Assembly (NCBI RefSeq): GCF_029892485.1 | Contig: NZ_JARXVG010000001.1 | Coordinates: 682,001 to 746,000 of the forward strand | Origin: Variovorax boronicumulans | GTDB taxonomy: Bacteria > Pseudomonadota > Gammaproteobacteria > Burkholderiales > Burkholderiaceae_C | DNA: 64,000 nt | Direction of reading: 5' to 3' | Shown: piece by piece, positions 10,373-18,942 of the stretch | Layout of the letters: every line of letters begins with the position of its first letter | Numbering within the stretch: position 1 is the stretch's first letter | The notes under the pieces: generated by a model | What the model was told of the DNA's origin: nothing | The model's input: the letters and a program-made list of their open reading frames with translations, nothing else | Database searches by the model: none | Made by a program: the position numbers and the translations under genes

Positions 10373-11074
10373 TCATTCACGCAGCGTGAAAACCACCGAC
10401 AAGTAGGAGACTGGCTGTGCCTGTATGGCCTCGATGCCGTGCAAGGCCGTCGCATCGAACAGTAACGAGTCCCCAGCCTTCACCTCGATCACCTTGGTGC
10501 CGTAGCGGTAGATGACCTCCCCAGACAGAAAGTAGAGAAACTTCAGACCTGGATGCTGGAAGGTCACGTAGGCTTCTGCATCCGGCAGAAGCGTGACCAA
10601 GTAAGGCTCGGCGAACAGATTCCCCGATAGCAGGTGTCCCAGCAGCTCATACCGGTAGTCCGCGACGGCCCCGATGCGATCGACCACCACGCCCTGGCCG
10701 GCGGGCACGTGGCAGAAGTCCGTGCGCCGCGCCTGATCCCCGAAAAAGCGAGAGATCGGCACATGCAAGCCCTGCGCGACTCGGTCCAAGGTCTCCACCG
10801 ACGGCGAAACCAGACCGCGCTCTATGCGCGAGAGCATCGAGGCGGAGATTCCCGACGTTTGGGCCAACGCGCCAGCAGAGGTCCCTACCGCCATACGAAG
10901 CGCCCTGATTTGCGCGCCGATGCGCAATGCCGATAGGCTCCGCGCAGGTGCCGGTTCCGGCAGCCGGGCACGGGTTACAGATGCGGGCATTCGCTGGGGA
11001 CGCGCCGTTGGAAAGGGGGAAGGAGCCTGGGCTTTTCTCATCGTCTCATCGCTCGCAGTCACCGAAGAATTCAT
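10373..11074 (-). CDS. XRE-family regulator with C-terminal cupin domain
   Basis: A 233-residue transcription factor. The first 45 residues are a Pro/Ala-rich extension. Residues about 47-105 form a helix-turn-helix of the Cro/C1 type (IGAQIRALRMAVGTSAGAL, then ASMLSRIERGLVSPSVETL). Residues about 155-230 form a cupin_2 beta-barrel (LKFLYFLSGEVIYRYG, GDSLLFDATALHGIEA) that in this family senses a small ligand. Such HTH-cupin proteins usually control one nearby metabolic operon, but no obvious target lies next to it: cdiA is downstream and jetD upstream, both on the same strand. A shorter form starting near the HTH is possible, since the N-terminal extension is of unusual composition. Confidence 0.8.
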   Translation of the reverse strand: MNSSVTASDETMRKAQAPSPFPTARPQRMPASVTRARLPEPAPARSLSALRIGAQIRALRMAVGTSAGALAQTSGISASMLSRIERGLVSPSVETLDRVAQGLHVPISRFFGDQARRTDFCHVPAGQGVVVDRIGAVADYRYELLGHLLSGNLFAEPYLVTLLPDAEAYVTFQHPGLKFLYFLSGEVIYRYGTKVIEVKAGDSLLFDATALHGIEAIQAQPVSYLSVVFTLRE

Positions 11075-11234
11075 TTTGACTTGAAAGAGGCTGACTTAGA
11101 AGCAAGAGAACTGCTGCAGCGGGCCTCAATTCCCGGCGGGCAAGCGAAGTACGTTCGAAAAAACCTTGCTCAGTAAGAGCCGCCTCGTCGGTGGCGGCTC
11201 AGCAGAACATTCCGGAACCGCTGCTCGTGCTGAC

Positions 11235-12065
11235 TCAATCCGACGCATTCAGCATTCGTTCCTGCGCTACCGCGCTGGCGAGAGACTTCATGAACACCCA
11301 GTTCTGCCGGATGAACGCGTCGCTGACGTCGTCCAGTGCGGCGCCAAACGCACGCAGTTGCTTGTCGTAGAGTTGGCGTCCATGCGGCGTGTTGGCGGCG
11401 GCCCTCAGCCAGTCGCGCCCGGGAAGCACAAGGCCCCGGAACCTGTCGGCCGGGATGGCTCTGGCCATGATGAGCCCGGCCGGATCGAAGTCGTAGAAGC
11501 CTCTCACGGGCTCAGTCCGCTCCCGCACAAGAGCCGCCGCATCCTCGTTGGGGCTCTCCGGATCGCCGCGGTAGACCACCAGCGTCCCGGCGCCGACCCA
11601 TCGAATCCAGCGGTAGGACATGATCTGGCGGAAGGTCTCGAAGTTCTCGACGACCATGATCTCATCGCAGGCGAGGGCACGAGCCTGCTCGAGCGTCGCC
11701 ACCAGGTGAGTTCCATCGGGCGTGTAGAGGCTGCGGCCGTCGAGGGTGCAGTTTCCGATGCAGCGGACCGAAACCGATCGCGCGCGAGGCGCGGCGCTGA
11801 AGTGCTTCTCGGACATGCCACCGAATGCCGCCGCCTCGGCGCGGCTGGCTCCCTCTGCGAGCTTGACCACCGGGAGCTGATGGGCCTGCAAAAGCTTCGC
11901 GGCCATCGCATGGTGCTGTGGGCTGTAGGTCACATCCCTGCCGACCGGCGCTCCAATGCTGTAGTGCTCGCTGAAAAAAAGCGCCGTCGGGCCGCTGCGG
12001 GTCGAGGCAGGCGCCACGGCGACGAGACGCTGCAGGAAGGAGATCTGCTGCGACGTGAACGTCAT
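11235..12065 (-). CDS. jetD: Wadjet JetD-like Toprim nuclease
   Basis: A 276-residue protein starting at an ATG that overlaps the jetA stop by 4 bp (ATGA). The longer in-frame extension upstream lies inside jetA and is not needed. The C-terminal half reads as the topoisomerase-VI-like Toprim fold of the DUF2220/JetD family: IMVVENFETF gives the conserved glutamate, VVYRGDP follows, and YDFDPAGLIMA gives the acidic metal site. In Wadjet systems JetD is the DNA-cleaving subunit recruited by the JetABC SMC complex to cut small circular plasmids. The protein is shorter than the roughly 380-400 residues I expect for JetD, mainly at the N-terminus, so its arm domain may be reduced. It is the last gene of the overlapping jetC-B-A-D operon. 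Confidence 0.78.
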   Translation of the reverse strand: MTFTSQQISFLQRLVAVAPASTRSGPTALFFSEHYSIGAPVGRDVTYSPQHHAMAAKLLQAHQLPVVKLAEGASRAEAAAFGGMSEKHFSAAPRARSVSVRCIGNCTLDGRSLYTPDGTHLVATLEQARALACDEIMVVENFETFRQIMSYRWIRWVGAGTLVVYRGDPESPNEDAAALVRERTEPVRGFYDFDPAGLIMARAIPADRFRGLVLPGRDWLRAAANTPHGRQLYDKQLRAFGAALDDVSDAFIRQNWVFMKSLASAVAQERMLNASD

Positions 12066-13315
12066 GACAGAGCAAGCCCTGCCAAAGAGGCCGTTACCAG
12101 TGGCGCTCGCACGCGCACATCGTGGAAGTGTTCGTTGATCGGGAAAGGATCCTCTTCTAGGGCCTCCACGAAATCCAGCTGAAACTTGCGCATCCTGAGC
12201 TGGGCGCACGCGAACACCATCCAGGCCGCGTCACTCGTGTCCACCAGCGAGTGCCGCTCCCGCTTGAAAGTGAGCAGGGAAATTGGCTCGCGCGCTTTCG
12301 CGACTGCGAGGGCCAAGTCCTCCAGCGCGGCATGTTCGGCACTCAGTGTGAACTCCACATGCTCTTCGTCCTCGATGAGGATCTGGAGGCTCGCCTCCTG
12401 CTGCACTGGTGCGACCGACGGCAACGCGGGCAACCGGGCGATGGCCGCCATCACACCTTCCGTCGTGACCGGGTCTGGATCGGAGACATCTGGCTGAGGC
12501 CGGAAGCCCAGCGACAGTGAGCCCACGACCGCATGGTGAATCTTCTCGTCGACCTCCACGTCCCAGCCATCCATGGTCTTGTTGCGGCCGATCCAGAGTG
12601 CAAATCGGGAAAGACGCCGCAGCTGCTGCTCCATGAGCCGCGCCTCGAACAGCCGTTTGCTGATCGCGGCCTGCGCATCCTTGATCTGGGACGTCCAGCT
12701 CAGCCGCTTGGCGCCAAGGCGCCGCGTCACCACGTTTCGCACGTATGGAAGACCGGCCGCGATGGCCTCGTTCGACACCACCTCAACGAAGGCGTCGATG
12801 GACTCCACGTCACGCAGGAACATGTCCACCTGGCGCGCGTAAAACCGGTTCTGGCGCAGCTTCGACGCCAGATCGTCCACGTTTCCGTACTGAGTCGAAA
12901 TCAGGGAGTGCAGCATCGCCAGGTTCTGCTCGATGGAATACGCAATCTCGACGATCGATTCATCCAGGGCCTTCTCCACCCGGGCCTGATCCCTCACGCT
13001 GCCGCTGGCCTTGAGCCGGCGAAGCTCGCCCCATTGCTCGCGCGCCTGGTGCATGGTGCCCGACACGCGTCTCAGCGCCTGCAGCACCTGGTAGCTGGAA
13101 AAGTGATCGGAGATGAACTCACGAATGCGTGGGTTGAGCCGATACTCGTCCTCGTCGTAGGCCATCAACACGCTCAGGTTGAACAGTGCTTCGATCGCCG
13201 AATTGCGTTGGCGGTCGCCACCAGAGATTGAACCTTCGTAGGCCTCGGCGACGAGGTCGGCGTGCTTCGCCAGTCCAGCTAGAAGCCGTTGGACCTGATC
13301 ACCACGTTCGGTCAC
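12062..13315 (-). CDS. jetA: Wadjet JetA-like kleisin subunit (MukF-like)
   Basis: A 417-residue, largely helical and charged protein with no signal peptide. It sits between the MukE-like jetB and jetD genes. Its GTG start forms a GTGA overlap with the jetB stop, and its TGA forms an ATGA overlap with the jetD start, so translation is probably coupled. The N-terminal part (NSAIEALFNLSVLMAYDEDE, then REFISDHFSSYQVLQALRRV) and the long helical middle fit the kleisin (MukF/MksF) component that bridges the SMC heads. I assign JetA from operon position, size and helical character, because no single diagnostic motif is visible. The Wadjet subtype is not assigned. Confidence 0.68.
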   Translation of the reverse strand: MTERGDQVQRLLAGLAKHADLVAEAYEGSISGGDRQRNSAIEALFNLSVLMAYDEDEYRLNPRIREFISDHFSSYQVLQALRRVSGTMHQAREQWGELRRLKASGSVRDQARVEKALDESIVEIAYSIEQNLAMLHSLISTQYGNVDDLASKLRQNRFYARQVDMFLRDVESIDAFVEVVSNEAIAAGLPYVRNVVTRRLGAKRLSWTSQIKDAQAAISKRLFEARLMEQQLRRLSRFALWIGRNKTMDGWDVEVDEKIHHAVVGSLSLGFRPQPDVSDPDPVTTEGVMAAIARLPALPSVAPVQQEASLQILIEDEEHVEFTLSAEHAALEDLALAVAKAREPISLLTFKRERHSLVDTSDAAWMVFACAQLRMRKFQLDFVEALEEDPFPINEHFHDVRVRAPLVTASLAGLALS

Positions 13316-13971
13316 GCGCCGTCCTCCTTCGGGTCGGTGTGTATAGGCATCTCATGCTGCGCGCCCTCATCCAGATCGTCGACCTCCTGATCCGGAACGA
13401 CCTTGTTCTCGTCGAGGAACTGCAGCACCGCATACAGCTGGTCGATCTTGCCTGTGACCTGGTATGCCCCCGTGTCCTTGTTGGCCATCACGACGTAGCC
13501 GTCGCGCATCAGATGCTCGAGCAACCGACGCAGGTTCTCATGGTTGCTGTTGCGCTGCGCGGCATTGCTGATGACGCCAATCAGCGACTTGAGCTGAGTC
13601 TCCAGCACACTCGATTGAGAGACCGCTCTCTCCAGTTCATAGAGGACGATGTACTCGCCAGGGACAAGCAGTCTTGCGCCAACGTCGCTCTGCCGGATGA
13701 AGTCCAGCAGGAGCACGGCCGGTCCGTACGTATCGCGAAACTTGGCCAACTCGCCCTTGATGCGCGTGATGTCCGCAGCGCCGATCACATCGGGCGCCAT
13801 GAAGAAGGCTCCCTCTTCGCCCAGGCGGGCAAGGCGCAGGTTGGCGTGCAGAAGCCAGGCGCCCACCTCCTCCTGCTCCGTTGCTTCGCTGAGGATTTCG
13901 TACTCGAGCGGGTACCGCACCGGACAGATGTACTCGCCGTCCCAGAGAAGTCTCAGAACACCGGCATTCAT
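13312..13971 (-). CDS. jetB: Wadjet JetB-like (MukE/MksE-like) subunit
   Basis: A 219-residue protein whose ATG overlaps the jetC stop by 4 bp and whose stop overlaps the GTG of jetA. The size and the winged-helix-like C-terminal half (LRRLLEHLMRDGYVVMANKD, followed by an acidic tail) fit the KITE subunit MukE/MksE/JetB, which binds the kleisin and helps load the SMC motor on DNA. The acidic last 25 residues (DQEVDDLDEGAQHE) are low-complexity. Assignment rests on size, fold impression and place in the operon. Confidence 0.68.
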   Translation of the reverse strand: MNAGVLRLLWDGEYICPVRYPLEYEILSEATEQEEVGAWLLHANLRLARLGEEGAFFMAPDVIGAADITRIKGELAKFRDTYGPAVLLLDFIRQSDVGARLLVPGEYIVLYELERAVSQSSVLETQLKSLIGVISNAAQRNSNHENLRRLLEHLMRDGYVVMANKDTGAYQVTGKIDQLYAVLQFLDENKVVPDQEVDDLDEGAQHEMPIHTDPKEDGA

Positions 13972-16900
13972 TGCATCACCTCGATGTCCCCACCGGCGTT
14001 GATGCTGGTGTTGTCGACGGCCTGTGATGGGCGCAGGCTCCCGGCGGGCACGTATTCACGGACACGACCCTTGTCCTCAAAGAGGTAACGCCGGGCGAAC
14101 AGCGCATGCTGGGTAGGGCCCAGGTCGGGCGAAGCGGTCATCACGTCGATCCAGTTGTCCCGCAGCATCTGCATCAGCGCCACGAAATTGCCACCGTCGA
14201 TGGTCCCGACTTCGTCCGTGACCCAGGGGATATAGACCGTCTCGTTGTCGCGGATGGTGTTGAGCAACCCGGTCATCAAGGTAACCTTGATGAGGGTCGT
14301 GAGCCCGGTGGACGAGATGCTTTCGAACTCGCTCTCGCGCATGAACACCTTCGGCACGCCGTTGTCGGTGACGCTACCGCGCAGGTTAATGTGCGACGCC
14401 AGGTTGACCTCCAGCGCGCCGTCGCTGCCGAGGACACTCAGGAATGCGCCGATCGCCTGGGTGACGTCGTCCGAAGGCAGGTCGCGCGACGCGTCCTTGC
14501 CATACTCGCTTGCGTGCTGGCGCGCCACCTCATCCATGCGCTGAAGCTTCTTGTAGAAGCCCAGGGTGTCGAAGTTCGTCACCAGGTCGACCCGCAGGTC
14601 CTTGATGCGCGCGAAACGGACCGCACTGAGGCCGGCCCGCAGCCGCTCGTTGAACACCTTCACCTCGTGCTCGAAGTTCGTGATCGCCTTGCGGAAGGCC
14701 CCGATGTTGGCCAGCAAGGCGGACAGCGTGCGATTGACGTCCGTCGCGACTTGCGGGCCAATCAAGCGATACGCCGTCACGAGCTCCTGCGCACGGGCGA
14801 TAGGGTCCTCCCCCGTTCCGGTCATGCTCGCTTCGAGCAGGTCGCGCACGGCTGAGTCCTTGGCGGTCATCGCGGTCAACAACCTGCCCGTCGTCGAAGT
14901 GATCACGGTCTCGAGCTTGGTGATGCCTTGCAGTTCGGCGTGCACCCTGCCCCGAAGCTCGCGCGCAGTGGTGTTCGGGTCGATCGCAGACACGCCCACA
15001 GCCTGGTAGGACCCGAACTCGTCGTCCAAGCCTTCGAGGGTCGCCAGCTCATCGTCGATGTCTTCGCGGCGCTTCTCTTTCGCACTCGCGAGCTCTTCGT
15101 GAGCTCGCTTCGCCTCGCCCGCGGCCTGGTCGAACCTGGCCAGCTTATCGGCCGCAGAGCGTGCCGCTTCATGATCCCGCCTGGCTGCCGCCTGCAGCTG
15201 CTGCACGCGCACGGAGCCGCCGGCGGCCTGCCACTTCCTCCAGCGGCCCACCAGGCTCTCTTTGGCTTCCAGCTCATCCACCTGCTGGCTGATGACGGCG
15301 GCGTCGTTCTTGAGCGCAAAGAGTCGCTCTGGATCGACACCTTGATCGGAAAGGTGCTCAGCGAGCTGCGCATTAATCTCCTTCGCCTGTCTGTCCGCGT
15401 CAGTCGCCAGGCTCTTGAGCGATTCATCGATCACGGAAATCGACGCATCGTGCGCCTCCTGCGCCTCTTTGCGCTGTGCCTGGTGCGCCTGGCGGATCTG
15501 CTCGAGGTCTTTCGCGTAGGAGTTGTTGAGGCCGACCAGCTGCTGCTCGATGGCACGCAGCTCGGACGCCAGGCGATCGAGTTCGGCCTGTGCCGTTGTC
15601 TTCGAACCGCTGCGCTCGGACTCGACGCGGTGGGTGGCCCGTTCGAAGCCGGCGGTGATCTCCTCGGTCTTGGCATCGTGTATCGACAAGCCCGATTCGG
15701 CGACCTGAACTGCGAGCTCCGCTTCCTTCTGGGCCCGTGAAACGGTCGCGACCCGCGCCTGCAGCATCTCCAGGTGGGCGCGGGAAGCGCCCACGCGGGC
15801 TTCGGCCTCCTCCGCGAGCCGCTTTGCCGATTCGTTGTGCACCCATTCGGGCGACGCGATGGCCGATGTACGCAGGCCCCAGCCATAGAGCGTGCGAGAA
15901 CCCTCCTCCATGAAATGGGGGTCAAGGTCCTCCCGGTGCAGCAGAGAAACATCGATGACCTTAGCCAGGTCGCGGCGCCAGGCCTCGTCGGCGTGGCCGC
16001 GCAACTTGGCCAGGAGCGAGCCAGGCTGCGGGTTCAACCGCAGGCGCGCTTCGTCGGCCGCGGCGATCAGCTCCTGCAGGCGGGTTTGCTCGGCGCGGAT
16101 CTCGCCGTCGAGCTGAGTGCCGCTGCGTTTGGCTTCCAGGTCTTTCGCTTTGGCTGCCGCCAGAGAGTGGACGATCGCCGATCGGTTATCGGTGTGCCGG
16201 TGGCGCCTCTCATTGGCCTCCTGCAGTTTTTTGAGTGCCTCCGGCGAAGCGGCAGGCTCTCGGACGCGGCTCTGCCAAGCCCCGCGCTGCTCGTGCAGCG
16301 GCTCCTTGGCGGCGTTCAGTGTCTCGCGCTGGGCATCGCGCAGCGCGGTCGCCTGCGTTTTTGCGCCCTCTTCCGCCGCGTTGATCTGGGCAAGCGCCTG
16401 GGCCAGTCGATCCCGGTGGGGCTGCTTGCTCGTTTCGACCTCGAGGCTACGGGCGGCTGTGCGCGTGCGCAGTTCCTGCTCCAGCGCCTCATAGCGGGAC
16501 GTGGCAGACGCGTGCGCCGCCTCCGCGGCCTCGGCTTGGCGCATTGCGTTCTGCCGGCTCAGGCGCAGCGTGGGCAGTTCCTCGATCCGGGATTCCCAGT
16601 AGCCGGCACGTTCCTTCTCGAAGAGCTCGGCCATGGCCGCGGCTTCGTCGTACGCTTCCTTGGAATCGATGCTGAGCTTGGTGGCCGCCTTGCTCGCCTC
16701 AGAGATTTCGTTGCGCTCGAATTCCTCCCGCTCGAGGTCGGACTTCCGCTTCACCTCCAAGGACTCGATGGTACGCACCACTTCCACGCGCTCAGCAGCT
16801 CTCGCCTGCCTGATGAACTCCACGTCCGCACGTCGCGCACGAAATCTCGATTCTGCGGCTCGGTGTTCCTTCAGGTCGAGACCGAGATCTCCGATTTGAC

Positions 16901-17666
16901 CTTCGAGCTTGAACGCTTCGGCTACGGCATCCCGGTTGCGCATCCAACGCTCGATCGGCGCCCTGCCCTGTCGAAAGACGAGCCGGGACCGCTCAGAGCC
17001 CTGTCCAATGTCCTGCTGCGCGAGGCCCACGGCCACCTGCACGATGTCGGAGAACTTGACATGCTTCTTCACCATGGCGGCGACGAGACGATCCAGGTTG
17101 TCCAGCGGCTTAGGGCCATACGACCACTCCAGGCTGAAGCGTCGCAGCCGATCCCTCTCTTTGGTGTTGGAGGGCACACGCAGGATGACGCTCCTGTATT
17201 CCGCGGTGCTGAGCTTGCTGCTGGTCTGGATGTCGAGCTCGGTGGCGCGCAACTGGGTCTCGTCGTCGCTCAGGAAGCGTCCGTCGCGCACGAACAGCTC
17301 CTTGATGAATCCGCAGGTGTAGAAGCGATAGAACGGCGTATCGGGATCGTCGGCGCGACGGCGGATGACCGCGAGCCGCATGTCCGCCTCGTTCGGGCCA
17401 CGCTGATACTCGAAGGCGATGGCGCTCGCGTCAGTCGGGAGCAAGAACCGGATCATCGGCAGATTGCCCTGGCCCGCCGAGACAATCTGACTTGGTGGAT
17501 GACCGAAGAACAGTGGCACGATCTGCAGCGTGCTGGTCTTGCCAACGCCGTTGTCTCCGAGCACGGCCGCGCCACCGCGCGGATCGACGGCCGTGATTCG
17601 GGCGCTGGGGACTCGTTGATTGGTGCCGGCATTCACAAGCAGCGTGCGGCAAAGGCGGTATGTCAT
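13968..17666 (-). CDS. jetC: Wadjet JetC SMC-like ATPase (MukB/MksB-like)
   Basis: A 1232-residue SMC-type ATPase. The N-terminal head has a Walker A, GDNGVGKTS, at about residues 38-46 (preceded by DPRGGAAVL). Residues about 240-960 are long heptad-rich coiled coil with many Glu/Arg/Ala, broken near the middle by a hinge-like segment (PQPGSLLAKLRGHADEAW to EWVHNESAKR). The C-terminal head carries a degenerate ABC signature (SISSTGLTTLIKVTLMTGLL) and a Walker B with catalytic glutamate (VYIPWVTDEVGTIDGG). In Wadjet this motor extrudes plasmid DNA and presents it to JetD. It is the first of four overlapping genes. The order jetC-B-A-D is the reverse of the usual A-B-C part. The 118-bp gap upstream separates it from the 189-residue gene. 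Confidence 0.85.
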   Translation of the reverse strand: MTYRLCRTLLVNAGTNQRVPSARITAVDPRGGAAVLGDNGVGKTSTLQIVPLFFGHPPSQIVSAGQGNLPMIRFLLPTDASAIAFEYQRGPNEADMRLAVIRRRADDPDTPFYRFYTCGFIKELFVRDGRFLSDDETQLRATELDIQTSSKLSTAEYRSVILRVPSNTKERDRLRRFSLEWSYGPKPLDNLDRLVAAMVKKHVKFSDIVQVAVGLAQQDIGQGSERSRLVFRQGRAPIERWMRNRDAVAEAFKLEGQIGDLGLDLKEHRAAESRFRARRADVEFIRQARAAERVEVVRTIESLEVKRKSDLEREEFERNEISEASKAATKLSIDSKEAYDEAAAMAELFEKERAGYWESRIEELPTLRLSRQNAMRQAEAAEAAHASATSRYEALEQELRTRTAARSLEVETSKQPHRDRLAQALAQINAAEEGAKTQATALRDAQRETLNAAKEPLHEQRGAWQSRVREPAASPEALKKLQEANERRHRHTDNRSAIVHSLAAAKAKDLEAKRSGTQLDGEIRAEQTRLQELIAAADEARLRLNPQPGSLLAKLRGHADEAWRRDLAKVIDVSLLHREDLDPHFMEEGSRTLYGWGLRTSAIASPEWVHNESAKRLAEEAEARVGASRAHLEMLQARVATVSRAQKEAELAVQVAESGLSIHDAKTEEITAGFERATHRVESERSGSKTTAQAELDRLASELRAIEQQLVGLNNSYAKDLEQIRQAHQAQRKEAQEAHDASISVIDESLKSLATDADRQAKEINAQLAEHLSDQGVDPERLFALKNDAAVISQQVDELEAKESLVGRWRKWQAAGGSVRVQQLQAAARRDHEAARSAADKLARFDQAAGEAKRAHEELASAKEKRREDIDDELATLEGLDDEFGSYQAVGVSAIDPNTTARELRGRVHAELQGITKLETVITSTTGRLLTAMTAKDSAVRDLLEASMTGTGEDPIARAQELVTAYRLIGPQVATDVNRTLSALLANIGAFRKAITNFEHEVKVFNERLRAGLSAVRFARIKDLRVDLVTNFDTLGFYKKLQRMDEVARQHASEYGKDASRDLPSDDVTQAIGAFLSVLGSDGALEVNLASHINLRGSVTDNGVPKVFMRESEFESISSTGLTTLIKVTLMTGLLNTIRDNETVYIPWVTDEVGTIDGGNFVALMQMLRDNWIDVMTASPDLGPTQHALFARRYLFEDKGRVREYVPAGSLRPSQAVDNTSINAGGDIEVMQ

Positions 17667-17784
17667 TGAGTGCTTCGTTTTATTTGCTACGTCCCCGCCC
17701 CGTAAACGCTACGACGGTCGGCATATCTGGTTCGTTCGTTCTTGGCAGCGCAAGCGATCTCGTCAAGGCTTGGTTCGCGGTGCG

Positions 17785-18354
17785 TCATCCGCGAATCGAG
17801 ATCTCGCCTCGCTTCTCCGTCTTGATGATGACGTCGTAATCGCGCTTCGCCTCGCTGAACGAGGAACGGTAGGAGTTCGGGTAGTTTTCTCCGACACTCT
17901 TGAACACGCGAATCACCTCGCCGACCGGCACGCCAAACAGCATGCGGTTGCGCTCGCGGTCGGACGACACAAGCACCGATTCCAGAACGCGTTCCTCGTC
18001 GAATGCGCAGCTGAAGACGTAGCTGTGAACGAACTGGTGGCACACCGGGAGCAGCTGCATCTTTGTCTTGCGCGGGTCTTCCAGATCGTAGAGCTCCCAC
18101 CATCGATGCCGGTTGTTCCGTGTCACCAGCTTGCCAGCCGACGGAAATACGATCACTGAGAGGCTCTGACCTGACGTTTTGTCATCGATCTTGTGTGCCT
18201 CGGTCAACTTGCGGATGGCGTAGAACCCGAGCATGACCTTCTTCTCGACGTCCGCGAACGTTCCGTCGTACCAGCGCTGTTGCTTTAGACGACGCTCGAG
18301 CGAAGCGGCGGACTTGATGAGGTCGTCTTTCCAGTAATGAGATTCATGGATCAT
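17785..18354 (-). CDS. Unknown protein upstream of the Wadjet operon
   Basis: A 189-residue soluble protein on the same strand as jetCBAD and 118 bp upstream of jetC. I recognise no family. Visible features are basic/aromatic-rich text (KDDLIKSAASLERRLKQQRW, RNNRHRWWELYDLEDPRKTK), a His-rich middle (VCHQFVHSYVFSCAFDEERV) and a C-terminus of alternating charged residues. It has no signal peptide or membrane segment. Its place as first gene of the run suggests an accessory or regulatory partner of Wadjet, but the gap could hold a separate promoter, so the link is only positional. Confidence 0.55.
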   Translation of the reverse strand: MIHESHYWKDDLIKSAASLERRLKQQRWYDGTFADVEKKVMLGFYAIRKLTEAHKIDDKTSGQSLSVIVFPSAGKLVTRNNRHRWWELYDLEDPRKTKMQLLPVCHQFVHSYVFSCAFDEERVLESVLVSSDRERNRMLFGVPVGEVIRVFKSVGENYPNSYRSSFSEAKRDYDVIIKTEKRGEISIRG

Positions 18355-18704
18355 GATTAGCGATCATGAACGAAGCTTGGCGCCTAGGCAAAAGCGTCCG
18401 TAAGCGGGCTCCGGCACAGGCCGCGTTGCAACACCAGTGCCGCCCGCCTCGCCGAGCAGCCAGCGCCACTTGCAGACGCACGATATGCCTGAGTTTTTTG
18501 GCTTCCATCGATGGCAACAACTCCTTCTGAATTCCTGCGCGGTCAAGTTGCCAGAAAGCAGAGCCAATCACCCATAGAGTACCGTGGCCGCAGTTCTCGC
18601 GCCGACAACTGACGTCCGCTAGCGGGGAATGCAGTCACTCATTGCTGAGACGACAATTCACCGCAGTCAGCCAGAAGCAGCCGCCTAGCACGCGCGACAT
18701 TCCG

Positions 18705-18736
18705 CTTGTCGGCTTGTCGGCTTGTCGGCTTGTCGA
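18705..18736. repeat. Four tandem copies of an 8-bp unit
   Basis: The unit CTTGTCGG is repeated at 18705, 18713 and 18721, with a fourth copy ending in A at 18729-18736. It is outside any gene I accept. Confidence 0.9.
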
Positions 18737-18801
18737 GCCATACCCTGCCTATCGAAGCGGCTCCGATACAAACTACTTTCGCGCCAACGATGAGGCGGGT
18801 C

Positions 18802-18850
18802 GCCCAACCGGCGATAACCATAGGCGCGGAAACACCCAGTTATCGCCGAC
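18802..18850. repeat. Dispersed palindromic repeat, copy 1 (attC-like)
   Basis: The left arm is GCCCAACCGGCGATAAC and the right arm is GTTATCGCCG, separated by a short G/C/A-rich centre. GATAAC pairs with GTTATC. The left arm matches the copy at 22252 almost base for base. The start GCCCAAC fits the RYYYAAC form of an integron attC R'' box, but no GTTRRRY box follows the right arm. Confidence 0.6.
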
Positions 18851-18942
18851 TAGCTATTTGGCGGCCTCCCACGAACAAGGGAGGTACAAGCGCCCCCGAA
18901 GCGTCCTAGCATTCGTCTCCTATCGAATGAAGTTGACGCACT

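Larger units (their letters stand above)
18355..18942. other. Non-coding boundary between the Wadjet and cassette-like regions
   Basis: About 590 bp between two divergently read genes. It must hold the promoter of the leftward 189-residue gene. I see no convincing coding frame. It contains an 8-bp tandem repeat (18705-18736) and the first full copy of the dispersed palindrome (18802-18850), listed separately. Confidence 0.5.

Noticed and set aside
15774-17669. A 631-codon plus-strand frame opposite jetC
   Set aside because: Antisense shadow of the coiled-coil SMC gene; no domain and no ribosome-binding site.
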